DNA of 58,849 nt from an uncultured Clostridium sp. (GTDB lineage: Bacteria > Bacillota > Clostridia > Lachnospirales > Lachnospiraceae): positions 1-58,849 of the forward strand of contig UPYT01000022.1 in NCBI GenBank assembly GCA_900538475.1, in the 5' to 3' direction. Positions within the stretch are counted from its first letter, which is position 1; each line of letters starts with the position of its first letter. The notes under the pieces are model-generated. The model was not told where the DNA came from. It searched no databases and saw only the letters and a program-made list of their open reading frames with translations. The position numbers were made by a program, and so were the translations under genes. Positions 32,133-41,455 of the stretch are shown here, piece by piece.

Positions 32133-34373
32133 ATGAAAAGAAATGGTAAAAAGATAGCTGCCGGTGCAGTATTAGCGGGAGCAGCCTGTATGGCAGTCGG
32201 TTTTTCCGTGGCAGCGGCAAAGCAGGAAGCACATGTTGTGCGTGGAGAGTATGATTTTTCAAATATGACGGTTCGCCGCGTATGGTTTAATACAGAGGAT
32301 CCGGTGTTTATGATTGATGATTATGATCGGATTTGGACAGATGAAAATGTCAATGCAGTAGGAACTGGCAGCGGAAAGACATACGAGAAGCTTATGGCTC
32401 CTATGAAAGAGATGTTCCGTCAGATTGGCGGTGTTTACACAGAGGACGGGGATAAAATTGCCATTACGATGAATGGTGATACTCTGGAAATGACTGTGGG
32501 TTCCCGTGATGTGATTTTTAACGGAGTGAAGGAAAGCGGAGTGCTGGAATCCGGACAGGAGCCGAAAAAGGTAAATGTCCAGGATACAGACTACAATACC
32601 TATCTGGACGAGGCATATGAGGTGGTTTATCTGCCGGTTTATTATGTTCTGGAAAAATTCCAGGCACAGCTTGCAAACGATTCCAGCGTAGCAAGTCTGT
32701 ATGCTGCAATTCCGATTTTTAATGGAGAGCAGGTTCCGTCTCTGAAAACAGCAGCGGAGGGATGTGGAATTCGTTTTGATAGTCTCTTAAATAAAACAGC
32801 AGAATACAGTGATATGGTGGTGCAGAATCTGGCAGAAATCCAAAATGAAGACGGCGGCTTTGCATTGCTTCCTGATAATACAGATATGGAACAGGAGGAA
32901 CTGGCTTCTCATAGAGGAACCCTGGTTGGAGATTCTACGTTGGAAAAAGGAGCGACAGTTTCTATTCTGTCTTATCTGGCTGACGCAGTAGCTGAAAACG
33001 GTTCTGACGATGCTCAGGAGGTTCTGAAAAAGGGAGTTTCCTATCTGCTTTCTTATCAGAATCCCTGCGGCGGCTGGCAGATGAATCCTTCTGATCCGAA
33101 GGGCTTCCGCGGTAATGTAGTATTTACCGATCATGCGACAACAGATGTACTGCGGCTCCTGCGCCGGGTTTTATCTGATGAATCCTTGAGTGAGGTGAAG
33201 GCGGCAGCCGGAGAGGATGCGCTGAAGAAAGCAGTTGAAAAGGGAGACAGTTTTATTCTGGCATCTCAGCTGACATTTGACGGAGTGTTATCTGGTTGGG
33301 CATCTCAGTATACTGAGGACGGAAAGATGACCATGGGACGTACCTATGAGAGAGAATCTGTCAGCGCTATTGAGACAGCAGATATTGTTGATTATCTGAT
33401 GGACAACTATACAAAGGATCAGGAAAACATAAAACTGGCAGTAGATGCAGCGACAGACTGGCTGGCGAATGTAAAGATCGAAGATAAGGAAGCTGTTGTA
33501 ATTCAGGATTATACAATGCAGAATGGTTATGATATTTTCCTGATGGGTGATGATGAGCCAGGAGTAGAGGACACCAGTTATGCTGATGATGGATTAGGAA
33601 CATGGGCGGCCAATTATAAATATGAAAATGGGGTATTTAAACCGCTGTATTCGGATGTAGATCCAAAGCGTCCAGATCAGAAATATGTAAATGACTGGAA
33701 TGCCTCAAAGTCAAATGATTTAATTTGGTATGCAACCAGAACAGAGGTAACTTATTATGATAATGATCTGGCGGATCAGCTGCTGGAGAATTATGAAAGC
33801 TGGGAAAATGGCGAGAAGCCGGAAGAACCGGATACTCCAGAGAAACCGGATACTCCAGAGGAGCCGAATACTCCAGAGGAGCCGGATCACGGCGGCAGCG
33901 GTTCTTCCTCAGGAAGCGGCGGAGGAAGACATTCCATCAGCACCAGTGTAGTTCGTACCGAACAGCTGGATGGCAGATGGGAAGACACAGATTATGGCAG
34001 AACATTTGTGAGAAACAATGGAACCAGAGTTCGTTCCGTCTGGGGACAGCTTCCAGATGCATGGTATTATTTTGATATAGATGGCTATGCATGCAAAGGC
34101 TGGCAGCTGATTGGCGGCTTCTGGTATTATCTGGATCCTGCGACCTATGTAATGCGTACAGGCTGGCTGGATATGGGCGCTGGAAAATATTATCTGGATC
34201 CGGCAACTGGAGCTATGAGAACAGGCTGGGTATCTATTGATGGAAAGTGGTATTATTTTAATCCTGTTTCTTCGAATGGAGAGGCAGGAAAGAAGCCTTT
34301 GGGAGAACTGTATCAGAACACAGTAACACCGGACGGATTTACTGTAGATGAAAATGGTGTGTGGATACAGTAA
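32133..34373 (+). CDS. Second PL10-like protein with wall-binding repeats
   Basis: This 746-residue secreted protein (signal MKRNGKKIAAGAVLAGAACM) lies 25 bp after the first lyase gene. Its helical toroid region carries weaker PL10-like segments: QNEDGGFALLPDN near 236, GGWQMNPSD near 312, FTDHATTDVLRL near 330 and GWASQYTEDGKMTMGRTYER near 387. The family's Asn/Glu positions seem altered, so activity is uncertain. A Pro/Glu linker (about 560-584), a Ser/Gly stretch, and aromatic wall repeats (WYYFDIDGYACKGWQ, WYYLDPATYVMRTGWL) follow. It may bind pectin fragments at the cell surface. ATG 32133 lies 8 bases after AGGAGG. Confidence 0.75.
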   Translation: MKRNGKKIAAGAVLAGAACMAVGFSVAAAKQEAHVVRGEYDFSNMTVRRVWFNTEDPVFMIDDYDRIWTDENVNAVGTGSGKTYEKLMAPMKEMFRQIGGVYTEDGDKIAITMNGDTLEMTVGSRDVIFNGVKESGVLESGQEPKKVNVQDTDYNTYLDEAYEVVYLPVYYVLEKFQAQLANDSSVASLYAAIPIFNGEQVPSLKTAAEGCGIRFDSLLNKTAEYSDMVVQNLAEIQNEDGGFALLPDNTDMEQEELASHRGTLVGDSTLEKGATVSILSYLADAVAENGSDDAQEVLKKGVSYLLSYQNPCGGWQMNPSDPKGFRGNVVFTDHATTDVLRLLRRVLSDESLSEVKAAAGEDALKKAVEKGDSFILASQLTFDGVLSGWASQYTEDGKMTMGRTYERESVSAIETADIVDYLMDNYTKDQENIKLAVDAATDWLANVKIEDKEAVVIQDYTMQNGYDIFLMGDDEPGVEDTSYADDGLGTWAANYKYENGVFKPLYSDVDPKRPDQKYVNDWNASKSNDLIWYATRTEVTYYDNDLADQLLENYESWENGEKPEEPDTPEKPDTPEEPNTPEEPDHGGSGSSSGSGGGRHSISTSVVRTEQLDGRWEDTDYGRTFVRNNGTRVRSVWGQLPDAWYYFDIDGYACKGWQLIGGFWYYLDPATYVMRTGWLDMGAGKYYLDPATGAMRTGWVSIDGKWYYFNPVSSNGEAGKKPLGELYQNTVTPDGFTVDENGVWIQ

Positions 34374-34394
34374 GAATTATATATTAGGAAAAGA

Positions 34395-34446
34395 AGCAGG
34401 AGAAAATTTTCAGCTGAAAGAGCAGCGGAGTTTTCTCCTGCTTTTT
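34395..34446 (+). terminator. Terminator of the PL10-like operon
   Basis: AGCAGGAGAAAA pairs perfectly with TTTTCTCCTGCT over 12 bp, followed by a T run. Confidence 0.85.
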
Positions 34447-34524
34447 GTATCTTTTTTTCCAAAGTATAATTTCTCTGTTTTCTGCTTATAATAGGAATAA
34501 CAAAAACAGTACAGGCGGAATGGC

Positions 34525-35124
34525 ATGAAGGTGAGATGGAAGAGAATCCGGAAAACGGACAGAGAGATCTATTATTTTGATTCCCGGCAGGCTGAGGATA
34601 CAGAGCTTTGCGGAAGACTGCTTCACAGGATGATTGAAGAAGTGCGGGCAGAAGAATGCCGGGATGGGGTTGTATTTTTATGCATCGGAACAGACCGATC
34701 CACAGGAGACAGTCTGGGCCCTCTGATTGGATATAAACTAAAGGAACAGAAGATCAGAAGAGTGGAGATTGTGGGAACTCTGGAACGTCCTGTCCATGCC
34801 ATGAATCTGGAACAGTCAGTTGCCATGATTGAGCGGTGCTACCCTAATCATGTAATTGTAGCTGTAGATGCTTCTGTGGGAAGTGCAGAGCATGTGGGCT
34901 GTGTGACTCTGGGCAGAGGCGCTCTGCGTCCGGGACTTGGAGTATGCAAGGATTTACAGGAGGTAGGCGATATTTTTATTACCGGCATTGTAGGCGGGTG
35001 TAAAAATGCAGACCCTCTGATGCTGCAGAGCGTGCGTCTTTCTGTGGTTATGCGAATGGCTGATTATATCAGTAACAGCATATTTTTTGTCGAACAGTTT
35101 TTAGAAATTCCTGCCGCGATTTGA
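34525..35124 (+). CDS. yyaC: Spore protease YyaC (DUF1256)
   Basis: This 199-residue protein carries the YyaC pattern: VVFLCIGTDRSTGDSLGPLI, GTLERPVHAMNLEQ, VAVDASVG and GDIFITGIVGGCKNADPLML. The family is made during sporulation and is related to the germination protease GPR by fold. Its presence supports a spore-forming host. The start is preceded by ACAGGCGGA. It lies alone between the pectinase terminator and the next promoter. Confidence 0.9.
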   Translation: MKVRWKRIRKTDREIYYFDSRQAEDTELCGRLLHRMIEEVRAEECRDGVVFLCIGTDRSTGDSLGPLIGYKLKEQKIRRVEIVGTLERPVHAMNLEQSVAMIERCYPNHVIVAVDASVGSAEHVGCVTLGRGALRPGLGVCKDLQEVGDIFITGIVGGCKNADPLMLQSVRLSVVMRMADYISNSIFFVEQFLEIPAAI

Positions 35125-35150
35125 CAAAATCTACACCGGGACTGTGTTAT
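35121..35150 (+). promoter_or_regulatory. Promoter of the LysM membrane protein gene
   Basis: A perfect TTGACA (35121-35126) and TGTTAT (35145-35150) are separated by 18 bp. The -35 overlaps the yyaC stop codon. Confidence 0.5.
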
Positions 35151-35191
35151 GATTTTTCAGATAGAAGAAAAATAAGCAGTGGGGTGAGATT

Positions 35192-36649
35192 ATGGGAGAA
35201 TTGTACAACCCTTATCCCAGTTTGCCGAAAAATATCCGGCAGATAGGGGAACGGGATCAGGCGGTGAAGCTTTATGTAGAGGATTATGTCAATACTTATT
35301 TGAAACGGCTGTATCCCACCGGCGGACAGGATCTGCGGGTGGGGCTTTTGGTGGGAGAATGCCGGATTCAGGACGGCATTCCTTTTCTGTTTGCAGACGG
35401 AGCGCTGGAAATGGAGAATGTGGCCCGGGAAGGCCAAAAGGTAGAATTTACAGAGGAGGCCTGGAAAAGGGCCTATGAGGTGATGGAGCAGATGTTTCCC
35501 AAACGGAGCATTCTGGGATGGTTTTTATGCGGAACACAGGGGAGCACTCTGAGTCCTCTGAATTATTGGAAACAGCACGGTCAGTATTTTGCAGGAAAGC
35601 ATCAGCTGATGTATTTAAACAGTGGACTGGAGGGAGAGGAGGCTGTCTATATGGCATCAGAGGACGGCTTTTATCGTCTTCAGGGATACTGCATTTATTA
35701 TGAACGAAATCAGATGATGCAGGATTATATGGTTTCCCGCAAGGATGCCAGACGGGTAGAGACAGGAAACCGGGATACGGTGATCCGTGATTTTCGACAG
35801 AAGATGGAAGATAAAAAGACAGAAGCGGTTCGGACGCGTTCAGCGGTTGGAGCGCTGGGAACAGCCTGTGGTGTCTTGGCGGTACTGGCGCTGGCTGGTG
35901 GTGTAGTCAGCTTTAATAATTATCAGAAAATGAAGGCAATGGAGACGGTAATTGCATCTGCGGTTCCGGAGGGAACCTGGCAGAAATGGTCGAACGCTCT
36001 GACTACAGGGGAAAATGGAGGGGAAGTTGAGGTAGAGGAGGTGCCGGGACAGGTATATCCCACGCAGGCAGGAATTGTAATTGAGACAGAGGGCAGTGCA
36101 GAGGCTTCTGGTCAGAATTCTGTTTTGGCAAATGGAATGGGAGGAAATGCCACTGCAGCTGGTACAGGAAGCGGGGAGTCGTTTCCGGAAAATGCCGGAG
36201 CGGCTGCAGAAACGGGAGCAGCAAGCATGCAGGGAGCCGGAACAGAGACGGGAGCAGCGACGGCGCAGGGAACTGGAACAGAGACAGGAGCGGCAGCCTT
36301 GGATGCACCGGATAGAGGTGCAGGAATGGGAACATCGGATACGCAGGATAGAGGTGCAGGAACGGGAGCATCGGATGCACAGGGAGCAAATGCAGGAACA
36401 GGAGCATCGGATGCACAGGGAGCAAATGCTGGAACCGGGACATCAGCTTTACAGGAGGCAGCTCCGGTTCAAATTCCGGCGGATGCAGTGCAGTATACGG
36501 TAAAAAAGGGGGAAACGCTCTACGGAATCTGTATGGAACGTTATCGCAGCATGGAACCAATAGGACAGATCTGCCAGTGGAACGGGCTGGCTGATGAAAA
36601 CAGACTGTCTGCAGGGCAGGAGCTTTATCTTCCGGCAGTCGGGAATTAA
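35192..36649 (+). CDS. LysM membrane protein with N-terminal MPN-like domain
   Basis: The 485-residue protein has four parts. Residues 15-190 look like a catalytically dead MPN/JAB fold: VGLLVGECRIQDG, FADGALEMENV, RSILGWFLCGTQGS in place of the HxHP loop, then EEAVYMASEDGFYRLQGYCI. A membrane segment follows at about 220-240 (TACGVLAVLALAGGVVSF). Then comes a low-complexity Gly/Ala/Thr linker with a 12-residue tandem repeat. A C-terminal LysM domain (YTVKKGETLYGICMERY) should bind peptidoglycan. So a cytoplasmic domain is tied through the membrane to the wall. The MPN call is a visual inference. Confidence 0.72.
   Translation: MGELYNPYPSLPKNIRQIGERDQAVKLYVEDYVNTYLKRLYPTGGQDLRVGLLVGECRIQDGIPFLFADGALEMENVAREGQKVEFTEEAWKRAYEVMEQMFPKRSILGWFLCGTQGSTLSPLNYWKQHGQYFAGKHQLMYLNSGLEGEEAVYMASEDGFYRLQGYCIYYERNQMMQDYMVSRKDARRVETGNRDTVIRDFRQKMEDKKTEAVRTRSAVGALGTACGVLAVLALAGGVVSFNNYQKMKAMETVIASAVPEGTWQKWSNALTTGENGGEVEVEEVPGQVYPTQAGIVIETEGSAEASGQNSVLANGMGGNATAAGTGSGESFPENAGAAAETGAASMQGAGTETGAATAQGTGTETGAAALDAPDRGAGMGTSDTQDRGAGTGASDAQGANAGTGASDAQGANAGTGTSALQEAAPVQIPADAVQYTVKKGETLYGICMERYRSMEPIGQICQWNGLADENRLSAGQELYLPAVGN
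36365..36436 (+). repeat. 36-bp tandem repeat in the linker
   Basis: A 36-bp unit beginning GGAGCATCGGATGCACAGGG occurs twice in a row, encoding GASDAQGANAGT. Shorter related units (GAGMGTSDTQDR) flank it. Length variation between strains is likely. Confidence 0.8.
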
Positions 36650-36699
36650 AGGGCTGCTTTGTTATTTTTGGGTATCTTGTGTGCAGACAGCAAAACTTC

Positions 36700-36728
36700 T
36701 TTACCCACACTTTAAAATGAGGTATACT
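36700..36728 (+). promoter_or_regulatory. Promoter of the DUF5711 gene
   Basis: TTTACC (36700-36705), a 17-bp spacer and TATACT (36723-36728), 38 bases before the start codon. Confidence 0.55.
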
Positions 36729-36765
36729 TAAATTAAGTATGTTCATTTTTCAGGAGAAAAAAATA

Positions 36766-38103
36766 ATGAGTGATTTTAACTCTATGAGCCGGGAAAATAA
36801 AAAGCAGCGGCTGCGCCAGAGGGTAGTGACTAATCCCGCCTGGTCAGAAGAGAAAAGCAGCTCCGGCGGACAGGGCAGCTATTCGGAGCCGCAGGGACGC
36901 CAGCGGCAGCAGAACCGTCCGATGCCTTATGAAGAGGATGGGGAAGAAGCGGCCCGCAGGGCGCTGAAGAAGGCCAGAGGCCGAAGGCTGCTGACAGCGG
37001 CAGCAGTTGTGCTACTTTTAGGAGGTGCGGCCGGCGGCTGGTTTTATTATCAGAGAAATTACAGCTATACCAGCTATGAGACCGTATGGCAGGCAGATTT
37101 AAACCAGGGAAGTCTGGTTGGATATGAAAGCTTTGGTTCCAATGTCCTGAAGTACACCAAGGACGGGGCTTCTTATATAGATGCCAAAGGAAAAAGCGTC
37201 TGGACAGAAAGCTTTGAGATGAAAAATCCCATAGCAGCAGTCAATGGCGCCTATGCGGTTATTGCAGACAGGCAGGGAAACAGCATTTATATCTGCGGAG
37301 AGAACGGGCGGGTAGGACAGGCTTCTACCGTTCTTCCGATTACCAGAGTCGCAATTTCGGCCACTGGAATCACTGCGGCAGTACTGGAGGATAGCACATC
37401 CAGCTATATTGTATTTTTCCGAAGAGACGGAACTCAGCTGGAGGTAACAGTGAAAACTGTTATGGGAGGAGATGGGTATCCTATGGATATTTCACTTTCT
37501 CAGGACGGAACTCAGCTGATGTGTTCCTACGCCTATATTGAAAGCGGAGAACTGCGTTCCAGAGTGGTATTTTATGATTTCTCCGAAGTGGGAAAAAGTG
37601 TTCCGAACCGTCTGGTAGGCGGCTTTGATGATATTTTTGCAGGAACTATGGTTCCTGAGGTAACGTATATGGAAGCGCCGTATTCCTGTGCATTTTCTGG
37701 AAACGGGCTGAGCTTTTTTACTTCCAGAAACCTGGCGTCGCCGGAGCTGATAACACAGGTAACTGTAGAGGAAGAAATCCAGAGTGTGTTCTCCTCTGAT
37801 GAGTATGCAGCCGTTATTGCGCAGAATACAACAGGAGAGTATTCGCGGCGTCTTATGGTATATGAAAAAGACGGAACACCAGTATTTACACGGGAATTTA
37901 ACTATGAATATACCCATGCGGATATTGACGGAGATCTGATTATTTTGTATAATGAGGATTCGTGCAGGATCTTTAATACCGCAGGCGTAGAGAAGCTGTA
38001 TGCTACCTTTGATTTTGCAGTTTCCAAAATCCGAAAGGGGCGTATGCCGGATACGCTGATTGTGACAGGTCCTCAGCAGATGCGGGAAATCAAGCTGAGA
38101 TAA
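36766..38103 (+). CDS. DUF5711-like membrane protein with beta-propeller
   Basis: The 445-residue protein has a charged cytoplasmic N terminus (residues 1-70, rich in Gln and Arg), one membrane segment at about 72-95 (LLTAAAVVLLLGGAAGGWFY), and an extracellular domain of repeated beta units (SLVGYESFGSNVLKYTKDGA, YAVIADRQGNSIYICGENG). This looks like a seven-bladed propeller and matches DUF5711 proteins of clostridia. Its role is unknown. AGGAG lies 9 bases before ATG 36766; an ATG at 36739 lacks a site. It follows the LysM protein gene, and the two may act together in the envelope. Confidence 0.8.
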   Translation: MSDFNSMSRENKKQRLRQRVVTNPAWSEEKSSSGGQGSYSEPQGRQRQQNRPMPYEEDGEEAARRALKKARGRRLLTAAAVVLLLGGAAGGWFYYQRNYSYTSYETVWQADLNQGSLVGYESFGSNVLKYTKDGASYIDAKGKSVWTESFEMKNPIAAVNGAYAVIADRQGNSIYICGENGRVGQASTVLPITRVAISATGITAAVLEDSTSSYIVFFRRDGTQLEVTVKTVMGGDGYPMDISLSQDGTQLMCSYAYIESGELRSRVVFYDFSEVGKSVPNRLVGGFDDIFAGTMVPEVTYMEAPYSCAFSGNGLSFFTSRNLASPELITQVTVEEEIQSVFSSDEYAAVIAQNTTGEYSRRLMVYEKDGTPVFTREFNYEYTHADIDGDLIILYNEDSCRIFNTAGVEKLYATFDFAVSKIRKGRMPDTLIVTGPQQMREIKLR

Positions 38104-38174
38104 CAGCAGGCAACAGAACAAAAAACGACAACATATAAATTACATGACTAACCATATTACAGGAGGTTCTACCA

Positions 38175-40166
38175 ATGACTACGATTGACAATCTGTCCGT
38201 TAATGCCATCCGTATTCTTTCAGCGGATGCAATTCAGAAAGCAAATTCCGGACATCCGGGGCTGCCGCTCGGCTGTGCGCCGATGGCTTATGAGCTTTGG
38301 ATGAATCATATGAGCCACAATCCGGCAGATCCCAAATGGGAAAACCGTGACCGTTTTGTACTGTCCGGCGGCCATGGTTCCATGCTTTTATACTCTCTGC
38401 TTCACCTGTTTGGTTATGGCAACCTGTCGAAGGAGGAGCTGACCCGTTTCCGTCAGATGGATTCTTTGACCCCGGGACATCCGGAGTATGGCCATACAGT
38501 AGGGGTTGAAGCGACAACCGGGCCTTTAGGCGCAGGCATGGGTATGGCCGTAGGTATGGCGATTGCGCAGGCACACCTGGCTTCTGTATTTAATAAGGAG
38601 AACTATCCGGTCGTAGATCACTACATCTATGCCCTGGGCGGCGACGGATGTATGATGGAAGGCATTTCCTCTGAGGCATTTTCTCTGGCAGGAACCCTGG
38701 GTCTGGATAAGCTGATTATTTTATACGATTCCAACCGGATTTCTATTGAGGGAGATACGGATCTGGCTTTCCGTGAGGATGTGACAAAACGTATGGAGGC
38801 ATTTGGGTTCCAGACTCTTCTGGTAGAAGATGGCAATGATCTGGAGGCCATTGGCCGTGCAATTGAAGAGGCAAAGGCAGATACAGAGCGTCCGTCCTTT
38901 ATTACCATTCGTACTGAGATTGGATATGGCTGTCCGGCAAAGCAGGGTAAAGCCAGCGCTCATGGAGAGCCTTTGGGCGTGGACAATGTGGCTGCTTTAA
39001 GAGAAAATCTTCAGTGGCCGTCCCAGGAGCCCTTCTTTGTACCTCAGGAGGTATATGAGCATTTCAGCCAGGCTGCAGAGCGGCTGGCTGAGAATGAAGC
39101 AGCATGGAAGGTAATGTTTGCTGCTTACTGTGAGGAGTATCCGGAGATGGAGGCTCTGTGGAACCAGTATTTCGGCGGTACAGATGATGTGCTGAAGCAG
39201 CTGTGGGAGGATGAGAGCTTCTGGGCAGCAGGCGAAAAGGCAGAGGCTACCAGAAGTCTGTCTGGAAAGATTATTAACAGACTGAAGGATATGATGCCCA
39301 ATTTGATGGGCGGTTCTGCGGATCTGGCTCCATCCAATAAGACAACCATGACGGGAGCGGGAGATTTCTCCAAAGAAGACAGAGCTGGACGCAACCTGCA
39401 TTTCGGTGTCCGTGAGCTGGCTATGACGGCTATTGGAAATGGTATGATGCTTCATGGCGGTCTGCGCAGCTATGTAGCTACCTTCTTTGTATTCAGTGAT
39501 TATGTAAAGCCCATGGCGCGTCTTTCTGCACTGATGAAGCTGCCGCTGACCTTTGTGTTTACCCATGACAGCATTGGTGTAGGTGAGGATGGTCCTACCC
39601 ATGAGCCGATTGAACAGCTGGCTATGTTCCGCTCCATGCCCAATTTCCATGTGATTCGTCCCTGTGACGCAGTGGAGACGGCTGCAGCCTGGTACAGCGC
39701 TTTAGCATCTAAGGAGACCCCGACGGCTTTGGTTCTGTCCAGACAGAATTTGAATCCGGTAGGAGGAACCAGCAGAGAAGCGTTAAAGGGCGGTTATGTC
39801 ATTAATGACTGTGAGGGAACTCCGGAGGTGATTCTGATTGCTTCTGGTTCAGAGGTAGATCTGGCAGTGAAGGCCAAGGAGATGCTGGCTGCAGAGGGAC
39901 GGAAGGTACGCGTGGTTTCCATGCCGTCTATGGATATTTTTGAGGAGCAGAGTGCAGAGTACCGCGAATCTGTTCTGCCGAAGACAGTACGCCGCCGTGT
40001 GGCAGTGGAGGCTCTGGGAACCTTTGGCTGGGAACGGTATACCGGCCTGGATGGAGTGACAGTGGGGATGAACAGCTTCGGAGCAAGCGCACCGGCAGGA
40101 GAGCTGTTCCGCCATTTTGGATTTACAGCAGAGCGTGTAGCTGAGGCTGCAAGAGGTTTATTTTAA
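38175..40166 (+). CDS. tkt: Transketolase
   Basis: This thiamine-diphosphate enzyme moves two-carbon units between sugar phosphates in the non-oxidative pentose phosphate pathway. It is a full 663-residue form. The N-terminal domain has the ThDP motif [19 protein letters not shown] and [14 protein letters not shown]. The middle has [17 protein letters not shown] and [16 protein letters not shown], and the C-terminal domain ends in [22 protein letters not shown] precedes ATG 38175. It stands alone, followed by a strong terminator, with codon use like that of highly expressed genes. Confidence 0.98.
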   Translation: MTTIDNLSVNAIRILSADAIQKANSGHPGLPLGCAPMAYELWMNHMSHNPADPKWENRDRFVLSGGHGSMLLYSLLHLFGYGNLSKEELTRFRQMDSLTPGHPEYGHTVGVEATTGPLGAGMGMAVGMAIAQAHLASVFNKENYPVVDHYIYALGGDGCMMEGISSEAFSLAGTLGLDKLIILYDSNRISIEGDTDLAFREDVTKRMEAFGFQTLLVEDGNDLEAIGRAIEEAKADTERPSFITIRTEIGYGCPAKQGKASAHGEPLGVDNVAALRENLQWPSQEPFFVPQEVYEHFSQAAERLAENEAAWKVMFAAYCEEYPEMEALWNQYFGGTDDVLKQLWEDESFWAAGEKAEATRSLSGKIINRLKDMMPNLMGGSADLAPSNKTTMTGAGDFSKEDRAGRNLHFGVRELAMTAIGNGMMLHGGLRSYVATFFVFSDYVKPMARLSALMKLPLTFVFTHDSIGVGEDGPTHEPIEQLAMFRSMPNFHVIRPCDAVETAAAWYSALASKETPTALVLSRQNLNPVGGTSREALKGGYVINDCEGTPEVILIASGSEVDLAVKAKEMLAAEGRKVRVVSMPSMDIFEEQSAEYRESVLPKTVRRRVAVEALGTFGWERYTGLDGVTVGMNSFGASAPAGELFRHFGFTAERVAEAARGLF

Positions 40167-40185
40167 ATAGAACGTGAATGAGAGT

Positions 40186-40215
40186 CCGGCCCTGTAGAGG
40201 GCCGGGTTTCTTTTT
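40186..40215 (+). terminator. Terminator of tkt
   Basis: CCGGCCCT pairs with AGGGCCGG around GTAG, followed by a T-rich run. Confidence 0.92.
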
Positions 40216-40217
40216 AC

Positions 40218-40246
40218 TTGCAATCAACAGTGCTTTCTTTTATACT
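40218..40246 (+). promoter_or_regulatory. Promoter of the glucokinase gene
   Basis: TTGCAA (40218-40223), a 17-bp spacer and TATACT (40241-40246), 50 bases before the start codon. Confidence 0.7.
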
Positions 40247-40296
40247 ACATGTAAACTGTTACTATAAAACTGGCAGTTCCAAAAAGGAGATATTGT

Positions 40297-41241
40297 ATGG
40301 ACAAATATTGCGTTGGTGTAGATGTAGGCGGAACGACTGTAAAGCTGGGCCTGTTCCAGACAAACGGAAGGCTGATATTTAAGTGGGAGATCCCTACAAG
40401 AAAGGAAGATAGTGGAAAATACATACTGGAAGATGTTTCCGTTGCTGTCCGAGAGGTACTGAGAGAGCGCCAGATCCACCTGGAACAGGTAGTTGGTGTA
40501 GGTCTTGGAGTACCTGGGCCAGTACTGCCTGACGGACGGGTTGAACGCTGCGTGAATCTGGGGTGGCATAATGTGAATCCTCAGAGCCAGCTGAGCGGTT
40601 TGTTAGACAATATTCTGGTTAAAAGCGGAAACGATGCCAATGTAGCAGCGCTGGGCGAAATGTGGCAGGGCGGCGGCATGGGCTTTACAGATATTATTAT
40701 GGTTACTCTGGGAACAGGTGTCGGCGGCGGCGTTATTATCGATGAAAAGATCGTGACAGGCAAGCATGGTCTGGGCGGAGAGATTGGACATATCCATATC
40801 CGGGATGAAGAAACGGAGAAATGCAACTGCGGCGGAATTGGCTGTGTGGAGCAGATCGGAAGTGCTACAGGCATTGCCAGAGAGGCAAGAAGAAAGATGG
40901 CAGCCAGCGATGAGCCCTCTTCTATGAGAGTCTTTGGAGATGGAATTACAGCAAAGGATGTTCTGGACGAGGCAAAGAAGGGGGATAAGATGGCGTTGGA
41001 GGTTGTGGAAACCGTGGGACGTTATCTGGGAATGGCCCTGGCTCAGCTGGCAATGACGGTGGATCCTCAGATGTTTGTAATCGGCGGAGGCGTTTCTAAG
41101 GCAGGGCAGTTCCTGATTGATGTAATCACAAAGTATTATAATTATTACACTCCGATTTCTGAAAATAAGGCAGTGATTGGCCTTGCAAAGCTTGGTAATG
41201 ACGCAGGCATTTATGGAGCAGCAAGACTGGTTCTGGGATAA
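40297..41241 (+). CDS. glcK: ROK-family glucokinase
   Basis: This 314-residue enzyme phosphorylates glucose with ATP. It has the ATP phosphate motif DVGGTTVKLGLF, the sugar-binding GNDANVAALGE with the catalytic Asp, the glycine-rich MVTLGTGVGGGVII, and the ROK zinc motif CNCGGIGCVEQ preceded by GEIGHIHI. The lack of an N-terminal HTH makes it an enzyme rather than a ROK repressor. AAAGGAG precedes ATG 40297. Two hairpins follow: CCCCGG...CCGGGG (41270-41297) and the AATCAAG/CTTGATT one. Confidence 0.93.
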   Translation: MDKYCVGVDVGGTTVKLGLFQTNGRLIFKWEIPTRKEDSGKYILEDVSVAVREVLRERQIHLEQVVGVGLGVPGPVLPDGRVERCVNLGWHNVNPQSQLSGLLDNILVKSGNDANVAALGEMWQGGGMGFTDIIMVTLGTGVGGGVIIDEKIVTGKHGLGGEIGHIHIRDEETEKCNCGGIGCVEQIGSATGIAREARRKMAASDEPSSMRVFGDGITAKDVLDEAKKGDKMALEVVETVGRYLGMALAQLAMTVDPQMFVIGGGVSKAGQFLIDVITKYYNYYTPISENKAVIGLAKLGNDAGIYGAARLVLG

Positions 41242-41331
41242 AAAACGAACGGAAGAATAAAATGAGGAGACCCCGGTGGACTTTCGTCCAGCCGGGGCAA
41301 TTATGAAAAATCTATGTGCAATTTGACTATG

Positions 41332-41355
41332 AAATCAAGTCACAACCTTGATTTT
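41332..41355 (+). terminator. Terminator-like hairpin after glcK
   Basis: AAATCAAG pairs with CTTGATTT around a 7-base loop, with a short T run. A GC-rich hairpin without T run (41270-41297) precedes it. The remaining bases to 41455 are AT-rich and should hold the promoter of the next gene. Confidence 0.6.
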
Positions 41356-41455
41356 CTATGAATTTAGTATAAAAAAACTATATGAATAAATTATGAACAC
41401 ATTGTAAACAGATTATGAAATACCGTGTTCCCATTTTAAATGCGGAGGTGAAAAA

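Noticed and set aside
36003..36746. A 247-codon minus-strand frame with leucine-proline-histidine repeats
   Set aside because: It mirrors the repeated linker of the LysM protein. The repeat comes from the real gene.
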